42,787 nucleotides of DNA from positions 1 through 42,787 of IMG/VR virus record IMGVR_UViG_3300030685_000046; one strand, 5' to 3'. The stretch is from a virus. This document shows, one piece after another, positions 30,161 to 37,282 of the stretch. Below the pieces are notes generated by a model that worked only from the letters and a program-made list of their open reading frames with translations, did not search any database and had not been told where the DNA came from. How positions within the stretch are numbered: the first letter of the stretch is position 1; every line of letters begins with the position of its first letter. The translations under genes were made by a program, and so were the position numbers.

Positions 30161-30994
30161 TCAATTAAAAAAGAAAGTTGAATCAGTTGCTTTGTTCTGA
30201 TATGTTGGCATATTTTTAAGTGCATACTCAGCACTGGCGGAATAGGCTGGATAATCGGTAAGCGTTTTTTCCATCATCACCACTATTTGAGTGAGTAGTT
30301 CCTCAGCCTCATGCTCCTCTTTTTCTACATATTTTGCCATAACTAATTTGCAACTCTCAACCACAAATAAGTTCTTTTCTGTGAGCGTGTTATTTCTATT
30401 TTGCGTTACCAGTTCAGCCACATAGTTTGCGCTCAATGCTTCCGATAAATCATTTTTCTGAATGGCAAGTAAAGTTCCTTTTACTTTCAGAAAATCGGCA
30501 CGGCTGCCGTTTTCCGTTTTTGCATAACCGGCAAAATCAATTCCGGTAAGGAATAGACAATTTGTAAAATTATTGAAGCGTTTAAATTTCTTCCATTCTG
30601 TCAATGCCTGTGCCGTGTCAACTACTTGCATAATTAGCAAGTCGGTATTTTTATCAATTTCTTTATCACACCACTTCAACAAGCGTTCCACACGTTCTTT
30701 GCTTGCCGGAGCATGATTAGCATTATTCACTACCGCAAAACCGGTTGGTGTCTGTATCAAGTCAACAAACGGAATTGCTTTTGAATACGCTGTAAAAGCG
30801 ATCAGATTTTGCAGTGTAGTTTTCAATGCCGTTGTGCCAGTCAGAGCTGCAATGTAATTGTAGAGATCAGAACCAATCAACATGGTTTTGATTTCAAAAT
30901 CTGCCGATGTAACAAATGATTCTATTGCATCCCACTTGGTTCCGGTGGCTGTTGGTATGGATTTTATAAAATCCGCAATGGTTGTTATTATCAT
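30161..30994 (-). CDS. DUF6712-like phage protein
   Basis: 277 residues. N-terminal MIITTIADFIKSIPTATGTKWDAIESFV and a helical body with AFTAYSKAIPFVDLIQTPTGFAVVNNANHAPASKERVERLL match the DUF6712 type found after the portal gene in Bacteroidetes prophages. Head-tail connector function is suspected for that family by position. All helical, no membrane helix. Lies seven bases after the portal-like gene. Confidence 0.65.
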   Translation of the reverse strand: MIITTIADFIKSIPTATGTKWDAIESFVTSADFEIKTMLIGSDLYNYIAALTGTTALKTTLQNLIAFTAYSKAIPFVDLIQTPTGFAVVNNANHAPASKERVERLLKWCDKEIDKNTDLLIMQVVDTAQALTEWKKFKRFNNFTNCLFLTGIDFAGYAKTENGSRADFLKVKGTLLAIQKNDLSEALSANYVAELVTQNRNNTLTEKNLFVVESCKLVMAKYVEKEEHEAEELLTQIVVMMEKTLTDYPAYSASAEYALKNMPTYQNKATDSTFFFN

Positions 30995-31000
30995 GACTAT

Positions 31001-32365
31001 TTATTTTTTTACTGGTTTTGGGTTGGTAATTTCTTTCTCGCTCATTTCTTCAGCATCGGTTTTTTTGTCGAGCGTCGTCAGCATCATAAATGGAATGTCT
31101 ACTTCCAAATCCCATTCGTTGTAATTTTTTATTACAAAATAAGGCTCTAGTATAATGTCTTTTACCGATTTTTCGAGCCCTTGTTTCATAGTGAAGAGTT
31201 CGCGGATATTGCTACCGTTCATTTGTCCGGCACTTTTGCCTGGTGTTACGCCTATCATGCCCGGGTTATTACCTGTAGCATAACAAGCCATTGATGCACC
31301 TTCCTCTGTATCTTCAATCCAGTCTCCACCCTCTTTCTCGTTGTTGATTACATTAATGCGTACCATCGATTGCTCTTTTCCAACTGGATCAACATAAAAT
31401 CCAGAGAACCAAACTTTACCTGCATTGACAATTCCTGTCAAAAACGATTTTATATTTTCCTTTTCGAGCGTCATGCGCTCATTTTTCTTTACTGGATCAG
31501 TAATGCTTTCACGATCAAAAAGAACATCCCAATACTTGTCATTAATTTCAACCTGAAATTTCATAACCATTCCATTTGTAAACTTTGCTTTTTTTCCTGC
31601 AGGGATTAATTGCTTCACATCGTACCAACCACTGTTGAAGAGCGACCAATAATACGGAAATGGATAATACTTGTTCCCTGGTATAGGAATTCGGTTTATC
31701 ATGGCAAACTTGCGAGTCTTAGTCATGGTTCTTTTTTTTCCTGTTTCATCCTCCAGTTTTCCCATGCGTACCATCAAGTCACCTAGCGGGTCGTCGACGT
31801 CCAATAGCTCTATATCTTCTCTATTTTCAGGTTTTGGCGCACCTTTCTCCCAATTTCCATAAAATATATGTTCCAGTGCGCCCGTTTTGGGATTACAAGT
31901 TTCCAACCGGCAATAAAGTGCATCTTTATGGCGAAGTTTTACAATTTTATTGCCGTCACCGCTCAATATCAGAACCGAAACAGTCCAATAAAAGTGCTTC
32001 ATATCTGTTTGTTGCTCAAATAGATATTTAGTTGGTCTGTTGAATTTAAAGAAATCAAGAATTTCCTGATCAGTAACCTCCGATTTATCTTTTGTAGTAT
32101 AAACTAAGCCATTGGCATATGCCGCCTGTATGTTGAACAACATATTCGGACTCATCACCTCGTCTTTTCTTATCAGCTTCAAAACCTCATTCGGGCGAAG
32201 ATTATCATCTCCCCACGGCACGTAACCGCGAAGCGCACCCGAGTCAGGCATCTTTATTGGTACAATATCATCGGTGTCGAAAACCGTTGTACCCACGTTC
32301 ATTTTATCCATAGCCTCGCGAGCTTGTTTCCCGATAGGGATTTCAAATACATTTATCTCACTCAT
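31001..32365 (-). CDS. Portal protein (probable)
   Basis: 454 residues from the ATG at 32365 (MSEINVFEIPIGKQAREAM); the longer frame would use TTG. The layout is that of phage portals: N-terminal WGDDNLRPNEVLKLIRKDEVMSPNMLFNIQAAYANGL, a wing region with KHFYWTVSVLILSGDGNKIVKL, then LFNSGWYDVKQLIPAGKKAKFTNGMVMKFQVEI and the C-terminal crown end, GNNPGMIGVTPGKSAGQMNGSNIRELFTMKQGLEKSVKDIILEPYFVI. That last segment, with NPG and the SGS/NG turn before a long helix, is the best marker. Unusually, it lies about 7 kb from terminase with accessory genes between. Confidence 0.75.
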   Translation of the reverse strand: MSEINVFEIPIGKQAREAMDKMNVGTTVFDTDDIVPIKMPDSGALRGYVPWGDDNLRPNEVLKLIRKDEVMSPNMLFNIQAAYANGLVYTTKDKSEVTDQEILDFFKFNRPTKYLFEQQTDMKHFYWTVSVLILSGDGNKIVKLRHKDALYCRLETCNPKTGALEHIFYGNWEKGAPKPENREDIELLDVDDPLGDLMVRMGKLEDETGKKRTMTKTRKFAMINRIPIPGNKYYPFPYYWSLFNSGWYDVKQLIPAGKKAKFTNGMVMKFQVEINDKYWDVLFDRESITDPVKKNERMTLEKENIKSFLTGIVNAGKVWFSGFYVDPVGKEQSMVRINVINNEKEGGDWIEDTEEGASMACYATGNNPGMIGVTPGKSAGQMNGSNIRELFTMKQGLEKSVKDIILEPYFVIKNYNEWDLEVDIPFMMLTTLDKKTDAEEMSEKEITNPKPVKK

Positions 32366-32367
32366 AA

Positions 32368-32595
32368 TCAAATATAAATTTCTTCGTCATTAATTTCAAA
32401 AATGCATATAATTCTCACTTTGCGCACTTCGCGACTCTCAACAAATAGTAAGTTTGCTGTGTTGTTTTCAAAAAAACTAGAAGTACAAACTACATTGTTG
32501 TAAGTCAATATTTCAGCCGTGCCAATTTTCCAACATTTACAATTAAAGGGTTTTCCATCCCTCAAAATCTTCCTGAGTAGGCTTGTATGTATCAT
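32368..32595 (-). CDS. Small protein between the 473-aa gene and the portal gene
   Basis: 75 residues from the ATG at 32595 (MIHTSLLRKILRDGKPFNCKCWKIGTAEIL), two bases after the upstream stop; the longer frame would need a TTG start inside it. Strand-rich, ending RKVRIICIFEINDEEIYI. Similar short proteins with this LRKILRDG.PF.CKCWK.GTGEI pattern sit beside portal genes in other Bacteroides prophages. Function unknown. Confidence 0.68.
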   Translation of the reverse strand: MIHTSLLRKILRDGKPFNCKCWKIGTAEILTYNNVVCTSSFFENNTANLLFVESREVRKVRIICIFEINDEEIYI

Positions 32596-32597
32596 TG

Positions 32598-34019
32598 TCA
32601 ATCAAATGTTTGGTCTAGTGTATAATCTGATATGTTTTTAGCAGCATTCATAAACGCCAGGTGCAAATTCTTTGCTTTTCGGTAATTGAATAAAAATGCC
32701 TGTAAAACATTGGCTTCTGTATCGGTTTTGTCTACCGAAATCAGGGTTATTTCTTCATTTTGCGTAATGTCCTGTGAGTAATTGATTACACTGAAGCTTT
32801 TTATAAAATCGTCAATCCAATCCATTTCCGCTTCGCTCAAATAGCCACTATTACACTGCTTTTCGGCGTAAAAGTCCTGTGTAATTTTTCGGTAGTGGTT
32901 TTCGATATTCCCAAGGTTATACTCCATTGCCTTTTTTGTTTCGGCAAGGCCTGTCGCTGTCCAAGTTTCCAACACGCCAAAGCAATTCACAAAAACAAAG
33001 GATTTTGAATTTCTATAAGGAGTGTTATCGACAAGGAATGTGTACACATTGGTGAGTAATCCTGTACCGGTTAGCCAAATGTCATATTGAATCACTTCGG
33101 TGAAATTTACCAGTCCGGCAGCAACCATAATGCGGTGAATGGAAGCATTGAAAGTCGCCACATTGTTATCTCCCACCTGTTGTGCAATAGTTCCGAGCGT
33201 GCCGATTATTTCAGTACGTACGCCATCAAGTATGTATATAACTTTGTAGTTGATAGTTACCGTTGAGTAACTATTTTTCATTAGGAATGATAGATATTCG
33301 TTTCGACTTTTGGCCGTGCGCTTCTCGCGATAGCAACGGGTCAAAAAATTGGCAGCCGTCCATTCGGCAGCATCGGCGGTTATATCAGCATCGCATTTAA
33401 GCACTTTGAAAGCAATTATGTGCGAGCCAGGTGTAATAATGTTGATCGTGAAATCTAAAGACAGTCCGGTTGAAATATTTGTGGTACCCGGTTCTGAAAT
33501 TTCAGAATCAGAGTTGAAATACTTTTCAATGATTTCATAAATGTTTCTAATCCGAAGTTTGTGATCCGCGCCATATAAATAACTTTCTGTCAAAATTACC
33601 TCAGTACCTTTTTTCAATTCAAAAATAGCTGAAGTGTATATATCATTACGTTCCATAATGATATCAGGTACCGATTTTTGAAAATAAAGTCCGTTATTTT
33701 CAGGAGCTTGAATAAATGTTTCTGGAAAGTAGGCCACAAATGGTAGATTCACAATTACTTCACCCTCTGTCAATTTCACGTTGAAATTGTAATTAGCTCC
33801 TTTTGGTTTATCCCTCCAATTCAAATTAAATATTATATTGGCACACAAATCGGTATAAGTGATTAATCCACTTACATATGTCAAAACTTCCGATGTCCAT
33901 TGGTCCTCACCTTGCGATAAAGTCAGCGTTAGTGTTGTAAGCTCGTTATTTTTCTCAATAACCAATGCTGGCACGTCGCACACATGATAATTACCGGATA
34001 AACTTGACGTTACATTCAT
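32598..34019 (-). CDS. Large strand-rich late protein, possibly a virion spike or tail protein
   Basis: 473 residues from the ATG at 34019 (MNVTSSLSGNYHVCDVPALV); earlier in-frame start at 34061 lies upstream of the predicted transcription start near 34042. Almost all beta: LTLTLSQGEDQWTSEVLTYV, VIVNLPFVAYFPETF, FTINIITPGSHIIAFKVL, VTINYKVIYILDGV. No signal or membrane helix. First gene of the portal unit, under late promoter copy 5. A structural role is inferred from location and composition; it recalls the large baseplate-like proteins of Bacteroides prophages but sits away from the tail genes. Confidence 0.65.
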   Translation of the reverse strand: MNVTSSLSGNYHVCDVPALVIEKNNELTTLTLTLSQGEDQWTSEVLTYVSGLITYTDLCANIIFNLNWRDKPKGANYNFNVKLTEGEVIVNLPFVAYFPETFIQAPENNGLYFQKSVPDIIMERNDIYTSAIFELKKGTEVILTESYLYGADHKLRIRNIYEIIEKYFNSDSEISEPGTTNISTGLSLDFTINIITPGSHIIAFKVLKCDADITADAAEWTAANFLTRCYREKRTAKSRNEYLSFLMKNSYSTVTINYKVIYILDGVRTEIIGTLGTIAQQVGDNNVATFNASIHRIMVAAGLVNFTEVIQYDIWLTGTGLLTNVYTFLVDNTPYRNSKSFVFVNCFGVLETWTATGLAETKKAMEYNLGNIENHYRKITQDFYAEKQCNSGYLSEAEMDWIDDFIKSFSVINYSQDITQNEEITLISVDKTDTEANVLQAFLFNYRKAKNLHLAFMNAAKNISDYTLDQTFD

Positions 34020-34024
34020 AAAAA

Positions 34025-34066
34025 AGCGATTGAATAATTTGTTGATACAAATTAAATTCAATCGCT
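34025..34066. repeat. Inverted repeat around late promoter copy 5
   Basis: AGCGATTGAAT (34025-34035) pairs with ATTCAATCGCT (34056-34066); AATTTG/CAAATT adds an inner stem. On the minus strand the arm ends in a T-run that leads directly into ATG at 34019. The arms flank the ATTTG box, so an operator is possible; the same layout with a different sequence is found at 3543-3577. Confidence 0.65.
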
Positions 34067-34082
34067 CAGGTGAAAAAAAGAC
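34048..34082 (-). promoter_or_regulatory. Late promoter copy 5 (portal unit)
   Basis: GTC plus seven T (34082-34073), then TTTAATTTG with its G at position 35 and TATCA after it, the same -7 region as copy 4. It lies directly downstream of the 34090-34115 terminator. Confidence 0.72.
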
Positions 34083-34089
34083 ACAAAAA

Positions 34090-34115
34090 AACCCCGATCG
34101 AGTTCGACCGGGGTT
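34090..34115 (-). terminator. Bidirectional terminator at the end of the accessory block
   Basis: AACCCCG (34090-34096) pairs with CGGGGTT (34109-34115), with an inner TCGA/TCGA pairing. On the minus strand a T-run follows; on the plus strand TCTTTT follows. It ends the 34146-34660 genes. Confidence 0.85.
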
Positions 34116-34145
34116 CTTTTCTTATTCCCCTTTAGGGGTTAGGGG

Positions 34146-34418
34146 TTAGTGTTCGCGAAGTTCCATTGCGCCATCTTTTCGCATGAGCCACACCGGAGTG
34201 GCATCGTCAAAGTCTATAGTGTAACCCATATTCGTTAAGTATGCAGCTATTTCGTTAGTCGTTAGTTCAGCCATTGGTCGGATATCCATCAGTATTTCTT
34301 CACTCGTTTTGCGGATCGTTACATTTTCTTTCGTTGCCGGTTGAAATTCTCCACAATACCGGGAGAGGATTACGATTTTGAAGTCCAGTTCTTCGCATGG
34401 TTGTTGTTCGTTTAGCAT
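34146..34418 (-). CDS. Unknown small protein (90 aa)
   Basis: MLNEQQPCEELDFKIVILSRYCGEF and onward; contains TIRKTSEEILMDIRPMAELTTNEIAAYLTNMGYTIDFDDATPVWLM, where the ELTTNEIAAYLTNMGY segment reads like a small HTH- or UBA-like helical pair and is repeated in many Bacteroides mobile-element proteins. Overlaps the upstream gene by seven bases. Function unknown; ends just before a strong terminator. Confidence 0.65.
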   Translation of the reverse strand: MLNEQQPCEELDFKIVILSRYCGEFQPATKENVTIRKTSEEILMDIRPMAELTTNEIAAYLTNMGYTIDFDDATPVWLMRKDGAMELREH

Positions 34419-34660
34419 GATTGACCTCCTCTCTTTGAAGGTTCAAGTTCCTGAATGTGCATTGTAATAATAGCTCCTTTATTAACCATCACATAGATCA
34501 TTTCACCAGGGCTTTCATGTACAGCTAAATTTATTTTTTTACTGCCCGAAGCAAGTTCAGCTATCACATTACACACCGTTTGCGTAACAGATTCAACTTT
34601 AGTTCTTTTTTTGAAAATTTGTCGCATGATATCTGCGACAGGTTGGATTTGATTTTTCAT
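34412..34660 (-). CDS. Unknown small protein (82 aa) behind a structured leader
   Basis: Start chosen at the ATG at 34660 (MKNQIQPVADIMRQIFKKRTKVESV). A longer frame to 34864 runs through a region of strong inverted repeats and is judged non-coding. The protein has a helical, basic first half and a strand-rich second half (KKINLAVHESPGEMIYVMVNKGAIITMHIQELEPSKR), with no known family. Together with the next gene it forms a two-gene unit. Confidence 0.62.
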   Translation of the reverse strand: MKNQIQPVADIMRQIFKKRTKVESVTQTVCNVIAELASGSKKINLAVHESPGEMIYVMVNKGAIITMHIQELEPSKRGGQSC

Positions 34661-34663
34661 TTT

Positions 34664-34825
34664 GATTGTTGTTTTTTCGCTTATATGCACAGAAAAACGG
34701 CTGTACACATCCCGTTTTCGCGAAAAAACAACAATCCAGAGCAAGCTCGAAAATTGAAAAGGAATAGTACAGCCGTCTAATATTTTTGACGATTGGGCAT
34801 AAAAAAAGCCCTGATAAATTTGGGC
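34664..34825 (-). ncRNA. Candidate structured leader with interleaved inverted repeats (pseudoknot-like)
   Basis: A 17-base perfect inverted repeat (34664-34680 with 34720-34736) is interleaved with a 10-base one (34697-34706 with 34767-34776): the order a-b-a'-b' is that of an H-type pseudoknot. Further upstream, GGGC (34795-34798), GCCC (34808-34811) and GGGC (34822-34825) allow two mutually exclusive hairpins. The element ends three bases before the start codon at 34660. Possibly a cis-regulatory RNA or a protein-binding DNA site. Confidence 0.55.
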
Positions 34826-34909
34826 GACACTTTCAGCCGCTCTGTTGTTATTGTTTTTTCGCATTGCAAATATCGGAAGTATATTTGGAATAGCAATGCA
34901 AAAATTGAA

Positions 34910-35314
34910 TTATTCTGCAAATAGACTATTTATTTCAGAATAAATTTTATCTGTATCTTTTCCTGTCTTTAATGAAATGACAAATTCTCTATTATTATAA
35001 TTGACAGTTATGTATAATTCAGACTGGTTTTTCTTTTTTGCGCCTAAAACTCCGCCAACCAAAAGCCCAATACCACCTGTAAGAACACCTCCAATCAATG
35101 CACCGGCAACAGTTTTTCCCGCCGAACGGGATGCACTTTTTTCAAAATCTATAGAAACAATATCTTTAATTTCTATAGTTATTGACTTTGTAGTCGACCA
35201 TGTACTTTTAGGTCTAAAATAAATAGATTTAAAAACCTTATTTGTAGATAATATTAATTTTTCGGGTTTACTTAATAATGGGTGTCCTCCTTGATATTCA
35301 ATTTCGTAACTCAT
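34910..35314 (-). CDS. Membrane-associated protein with Gly-rich hairpin
   Basis: 134 residues. N-terminal strand-rich part resembling a PH-like domain (KVFKSIYFRPKSTWSTTKSITIEIKDIVSIDFEKS), a Gly-zipper pair of hydrophobic segments (AGALIGGVLTGGIGLLVGGVLGA, ~70-92), then paired strands and a short helix (ELYITVNYNNREFVISLKTGKDTDKIYSEINSLF). This order matches small bacterial proteins with a PH-like domain and a membrane-inserting hairpin. In an accessory block this suggests a morphon gene: superinfection exclusion or defence are possible. Seven bases downstream of the microprotein gene. Confidence 0.65.
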   Translation of the reverse strand: MSYEIEYQGGHPLLSKPEKLILSTNKVFKSIYFRPKSTWSTTKSITIEIKDIVSIDFEKSASRSAGKTVAGALIGGVLTGGIGLLVGGVLGAKKKNQSELYITVNYNNREFVISLKTGKDTDKIYSEINSLFAE

Positions 35315-35320
35315 AGGATT

Positions 35321-35428
35321 TTATTTAAAAAGGTTGATAATAAAGTATATTAAAGCAGCTATTGCCAGTATAATTATACCAGCCAATGGTTTGTAAATAA
35401 ATCGTTGTTTCTGGTTTTCTGTTAACAT
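35321..35428 (-). CDS. 35-aa single-pass membrane protein
   Basis: ATG at 35428, TAA at 35321-35323; basic start MLTENQKQRFIYKPLAG followed by a hydrophobic helix (IIILAIAALIYFIINLF). A TATCTTTG box (TAnnTTTG; minus strand, 35440-35433) lies directly before the ATG, so the message would be nearly leaderless. It probably shares a transcript with the Gly-zipper membrane protein. Function unknown. Confidence 0.55.
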   Translation of the reverse strand: MLTENQKQRFIYKPLAGIIILAIAALIYFIINLFK

Positions 35429-35460
35429 GACACAAAGATAGTAAAATACTTAACACAAAA

Positions 35461-35487
35461 AAGCCCCGGCAATGATTGTCGGGGCTT
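35461..35487 (-). terminator. Terminator after hicAB
   Basis: AAGCCCCG / CGGGGCTT stem (35461-35468 with 35480-35487) extended by inner pairs, followed by a T-run on the minus strand and A/T-rich sequence on the plus strand. Lies 30 bases after the hicB stop. Confidence 0.85.
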
Positions 35488-35516
35488 ATTGAAAAAAACA
35501 TGGTAATTAAACCTTA

Positions 35517-35921
35517 TTAAAGCGAAAGTGATAGTAATTCGTTTCCAAACTGGTGCAATCCAGTTTCAATTTTTTCAATTTGAGTCTTTCTTGGTTTTGT
35601 TTCTGTGTGAAGATACTTCCATAACTGTTTTTGATGTATTCCAGTTATCCTTTCCAGTCCGGATAAAGATAGTATTCCTGAATAGTACTCTAGTAAACTT
35701 TGCGTGTCAAATTTATAAACAATTTCGGGATTTCCGTTTAAGAACTCAGGATATTCAACGCCATCAGCGATAGCAGTTTGTTTAAAGAATTCCATTTGTT
35801 CTATCATGTTTTGTTTTGCTTTTTCAGCAGTGTCTCCCATACCGGAGAACATTTCAGTTGTACAATATACGCTAAATGTGCCGTCATGCGATCTTTCAAT
35901 TGTAGCTTCGATTGTTTTCAT
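35517..35921 (-). CDS. hicB: HicB antitoxin with HTH domain
   Basis: 134 residues. Residues 1-65 are the partial RNase-H-like HicB fold: IERSHDGTFSVYCTTEMFSGMGDTAEKAKQNMIEQMEFF. The C-terminal part is a lambda-repressor-like HTH (LSLSGLERITGIHQKQLWKYLHTETKPRKTQIEKIETGLH). It would neutralise HicA and repress the operon by binding the palindrome 36182-36197. It follows hicA by 43 bases, the usual toxin-first order of hicAB. Ends before a strong terminator. Confidence 0.88.
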   Translation of the reverse strand: MKTIEATIERSHDGTFSVYCTTEMFSGMGDTAEKAKQNMIEQMEFFKQTAIADGVEYPEFLNGNPEIVYKFDTQSLLEYYSGILSLSGLERITGIHQKQLWKYLHTETKPRKTQIEKIETGLHQFGNELLSLSL

Positions 35922-35964
35922 AAAAACTTATTACGATTATACGATTATAGTTGTAAGAGTGGGG

Positions 35965-36147
35965 CTATTTAAGCCCCATCTCCTTTTTGATTTTTTGTGC
36001 TAATCCTGTTCCGACTTCTTTGCTTCCGTGAAATGGTACCGGGTAATGTCTGCCATCTTTTTCATAAATTACGTGGCTTGTTCCGTTCTGTCTGTACACT
36101 TTCCAACCATTTCGAAGGATAAGCCTGTTTAATTCACTTGATTTCAT
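35965..36147 (-). CDS. hicA: HicA toxin, mRNA interferase
   Basis: 60 residues, MKSSELNRLILRNGWKVYRQ followed by NGTSHVIYEKDGRHYPVPFHGSKEVGTGLAQKIKKEMGL. This is the dsRBD-like HicA/YcfA fold, with the catalytic His in the GTSH segment and the typical P-H-G-KE--G-----I-K-. The start has GGAGG five bases upstream, stronger than most genes here. Its own promoter (36177-36207) with a HicB-type palindrome lies upstream. In phages such pairs act as stabilisation or abortive-infection modules. Confidence 0.9.
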   Translation of the reverse strand: MKSSELNRLILRNGWKVYRQNGTSHVIYEKDGRHYPVPFHGSKEVGTGLAQKIKKEMGLK

Positions 36148-36176
36148 TAACCTCCTTTCTTTAATTAATTACTCTG

Positions 36177-36207
36177 CAAAGGTAGAAAATTTTCTACTAT
36201 TACACAA
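36177..36207 (-). promoter_or_regulatory. hicAB promoter with operator palindrome
   Basis: TACCTTTG (minus strand, 36184-36177) is an exact TAnnTTTG -7 box, with TTG (36207-36205) 20 bases upstream. A perfect 16-bp palindrome GTAGAAAATTTTCTAC (36182-36197) fills the spacer and touches the -7 box, as expected for autorepression by HicB. Confidence 0.75.
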
Positions 36208-36305
36208 TAAAAGAACAATTATTTTTCAACACGAACAAAGATTTAACACAACTACAAAAATATTTTTTCAACTCTGCCCTATTCGGGCGTTTCGTGCGCC
36301 TTTTG

Positions 36306-36373
36306 CTACTTTTGGCGCGACAAAAGTAGTTCAAAAACAAGGCTTCACCCCTCTAAATTAGAGCAATGAAGCC
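36306..36373 (-). terminator. Two hairpins after the 291-aa gene
   Basis: GGCTTCA (36341-36347) pairs with TGAAGCC (36367-36373), with an inner CTCT/AGAG, and on the minus strand is followed by TTGTTTTTG: a likely terminator. A second perfect hairpin, CTACTTTTG/CAAAAGTAG (36306-36314 with 36321-36329), follows. The rest of 36208-36404 holds no gene. Confidence 0.65.
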
Positions 36374-36404
36374 ACTTTTAAGCCGTTTTAAGGTACTTTC
36401 TTTG

Positions 36405-37280
36405 CTAATTCTGCAAACTATATCGGTCGGTTAGAACCTCCATTAGAGCGAAGTTTTGCGGAATAAGGTTCGGGATGTCGGTTTTCCCTGGCTTATATAA
36501 TTCGGTCGCAATGTTGTAAATATCCCATAAACTGAAAATAGATGTTTCCTGGGCTTTTTCCAAATAATCTTGTGTAAACTGTGAAATTTGGCTTTGTGTC
36601 AATGGGTAGGTTTTAACCTCGTTTCTCAACGTTGAATTATCGCAGTCGTGCGCCACTCGTAACGATGTCAGTAATCCAATAAGTTGGTAAACGTCGTTTT
36701 GTGTACAATTGATTTCTTTCATTTTCTGAAGTACTCTCAAATCGTTTTCCCTGTATTCAAAAAAGTTAGACATCCAATTTCCCACACTTTCAAAAAGCTG
36801 GTCATCCGTAACCTTGTCAGCTCCGTAGTTCGATGCGATGCGCTCCTTATTCAAAATACATTGGTTATGGCAAATCTTCACACACGGACCAAAAGCAATT
36901 TGAATGCCGTCTTGATGATAGGCTATGACGATGTTAGATGTCATTTCGGGCGTGTCTCGGTCGTTTATCCTGATAGTAGTATAAACACGTCTCAAGATGT
37001 GCGCTTCAACTGAATTTGTGCCGTGAATGGCTTCCACCTGTGGCAGAACTACAACGCCCGGGTTTTGCCGGCTGTTGTTTTTGGCTGCAAAAATTTCCTC
37101 AACGGTATAATCTAAACCGCTGTTTCGGCAAATATCAACAATTTTATTAATGACTTGATAGTGATATATACCCCTTAAAGGATTTCCGTAAATATCGTTC
37201 TCTTTGTGCGTTTTACGCAATGTTTCAAGGTCTAAAACTTCAATGCTGTTATTTTGAAAATCAAATTTTGTTGTATTCAT
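36405..37280 (-). CDS. DUF932-like mobile-element protein
   Basis: 291 residues, with the fold markers of the DUF932/phage-plasmid TIGR03299-like group: IYHYQVINKIVDICR, VVVLPQVEAIHGTN, RVYTTIRIND, IAYHQDGIQIAFGPCVKICHNQCIL (the F-G-PCVKICHNQC segment is best conserved) and a helical C-terminal half. Such proteins are carried on Bacteroidetes conjugative elements and phages beside ArdC-like genes, as here. Role unknown; ssDNA binding or anti-restriction are proposed for neighbours. Confidence 0.65.
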   Translation of the reverse strand: MNTTKFDFQNNSIEVLDLETLRKTHKENDIYGNPLRGIYHYQVINKIVDICRNSGLDYTVEEIFAAKNNSRQNPGVVVLPQVEAIHGTNSVEAHILRRVYTTIRINDRDTPEMTSNIVIAYHQDGIQIAFGPCVKICHNQCILNKERIASNYGADKVTDDQLFESVGNWMSNFFEYRENDLRVLQKMKEINCTQNDVYQLIGLLTSLRVAHDCDNSTLRNEVKTYPLTQSQISQFTQDYLEKAQETSIFSLWDIYNIATELYKPGKTDIPNLIPQNFALMEVLTDRYSLQN

Positions 37281-37282
37281 GG

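Noticed and set aside
31001-32371. Longer starts using TTG for the portal, the 75-aa and TerL genes
   Set aside because: In-frame ATGs lie just downstream with normal spacing or small overlap to the upstream stop codons.
34121-34145. Telomere-like GGGGTTA repeat
   Set aside because: Only two copies, next to a terminator and stop codon; no hairpin-telomere features and the genome is circular by overlap.
34661-34864. N-terminal extension of the 82-aa gene (68 more residues)
   Set aside because: The segment is dominated by long interleaved inverted repeats and hairpins, which explain it better than protein coding.
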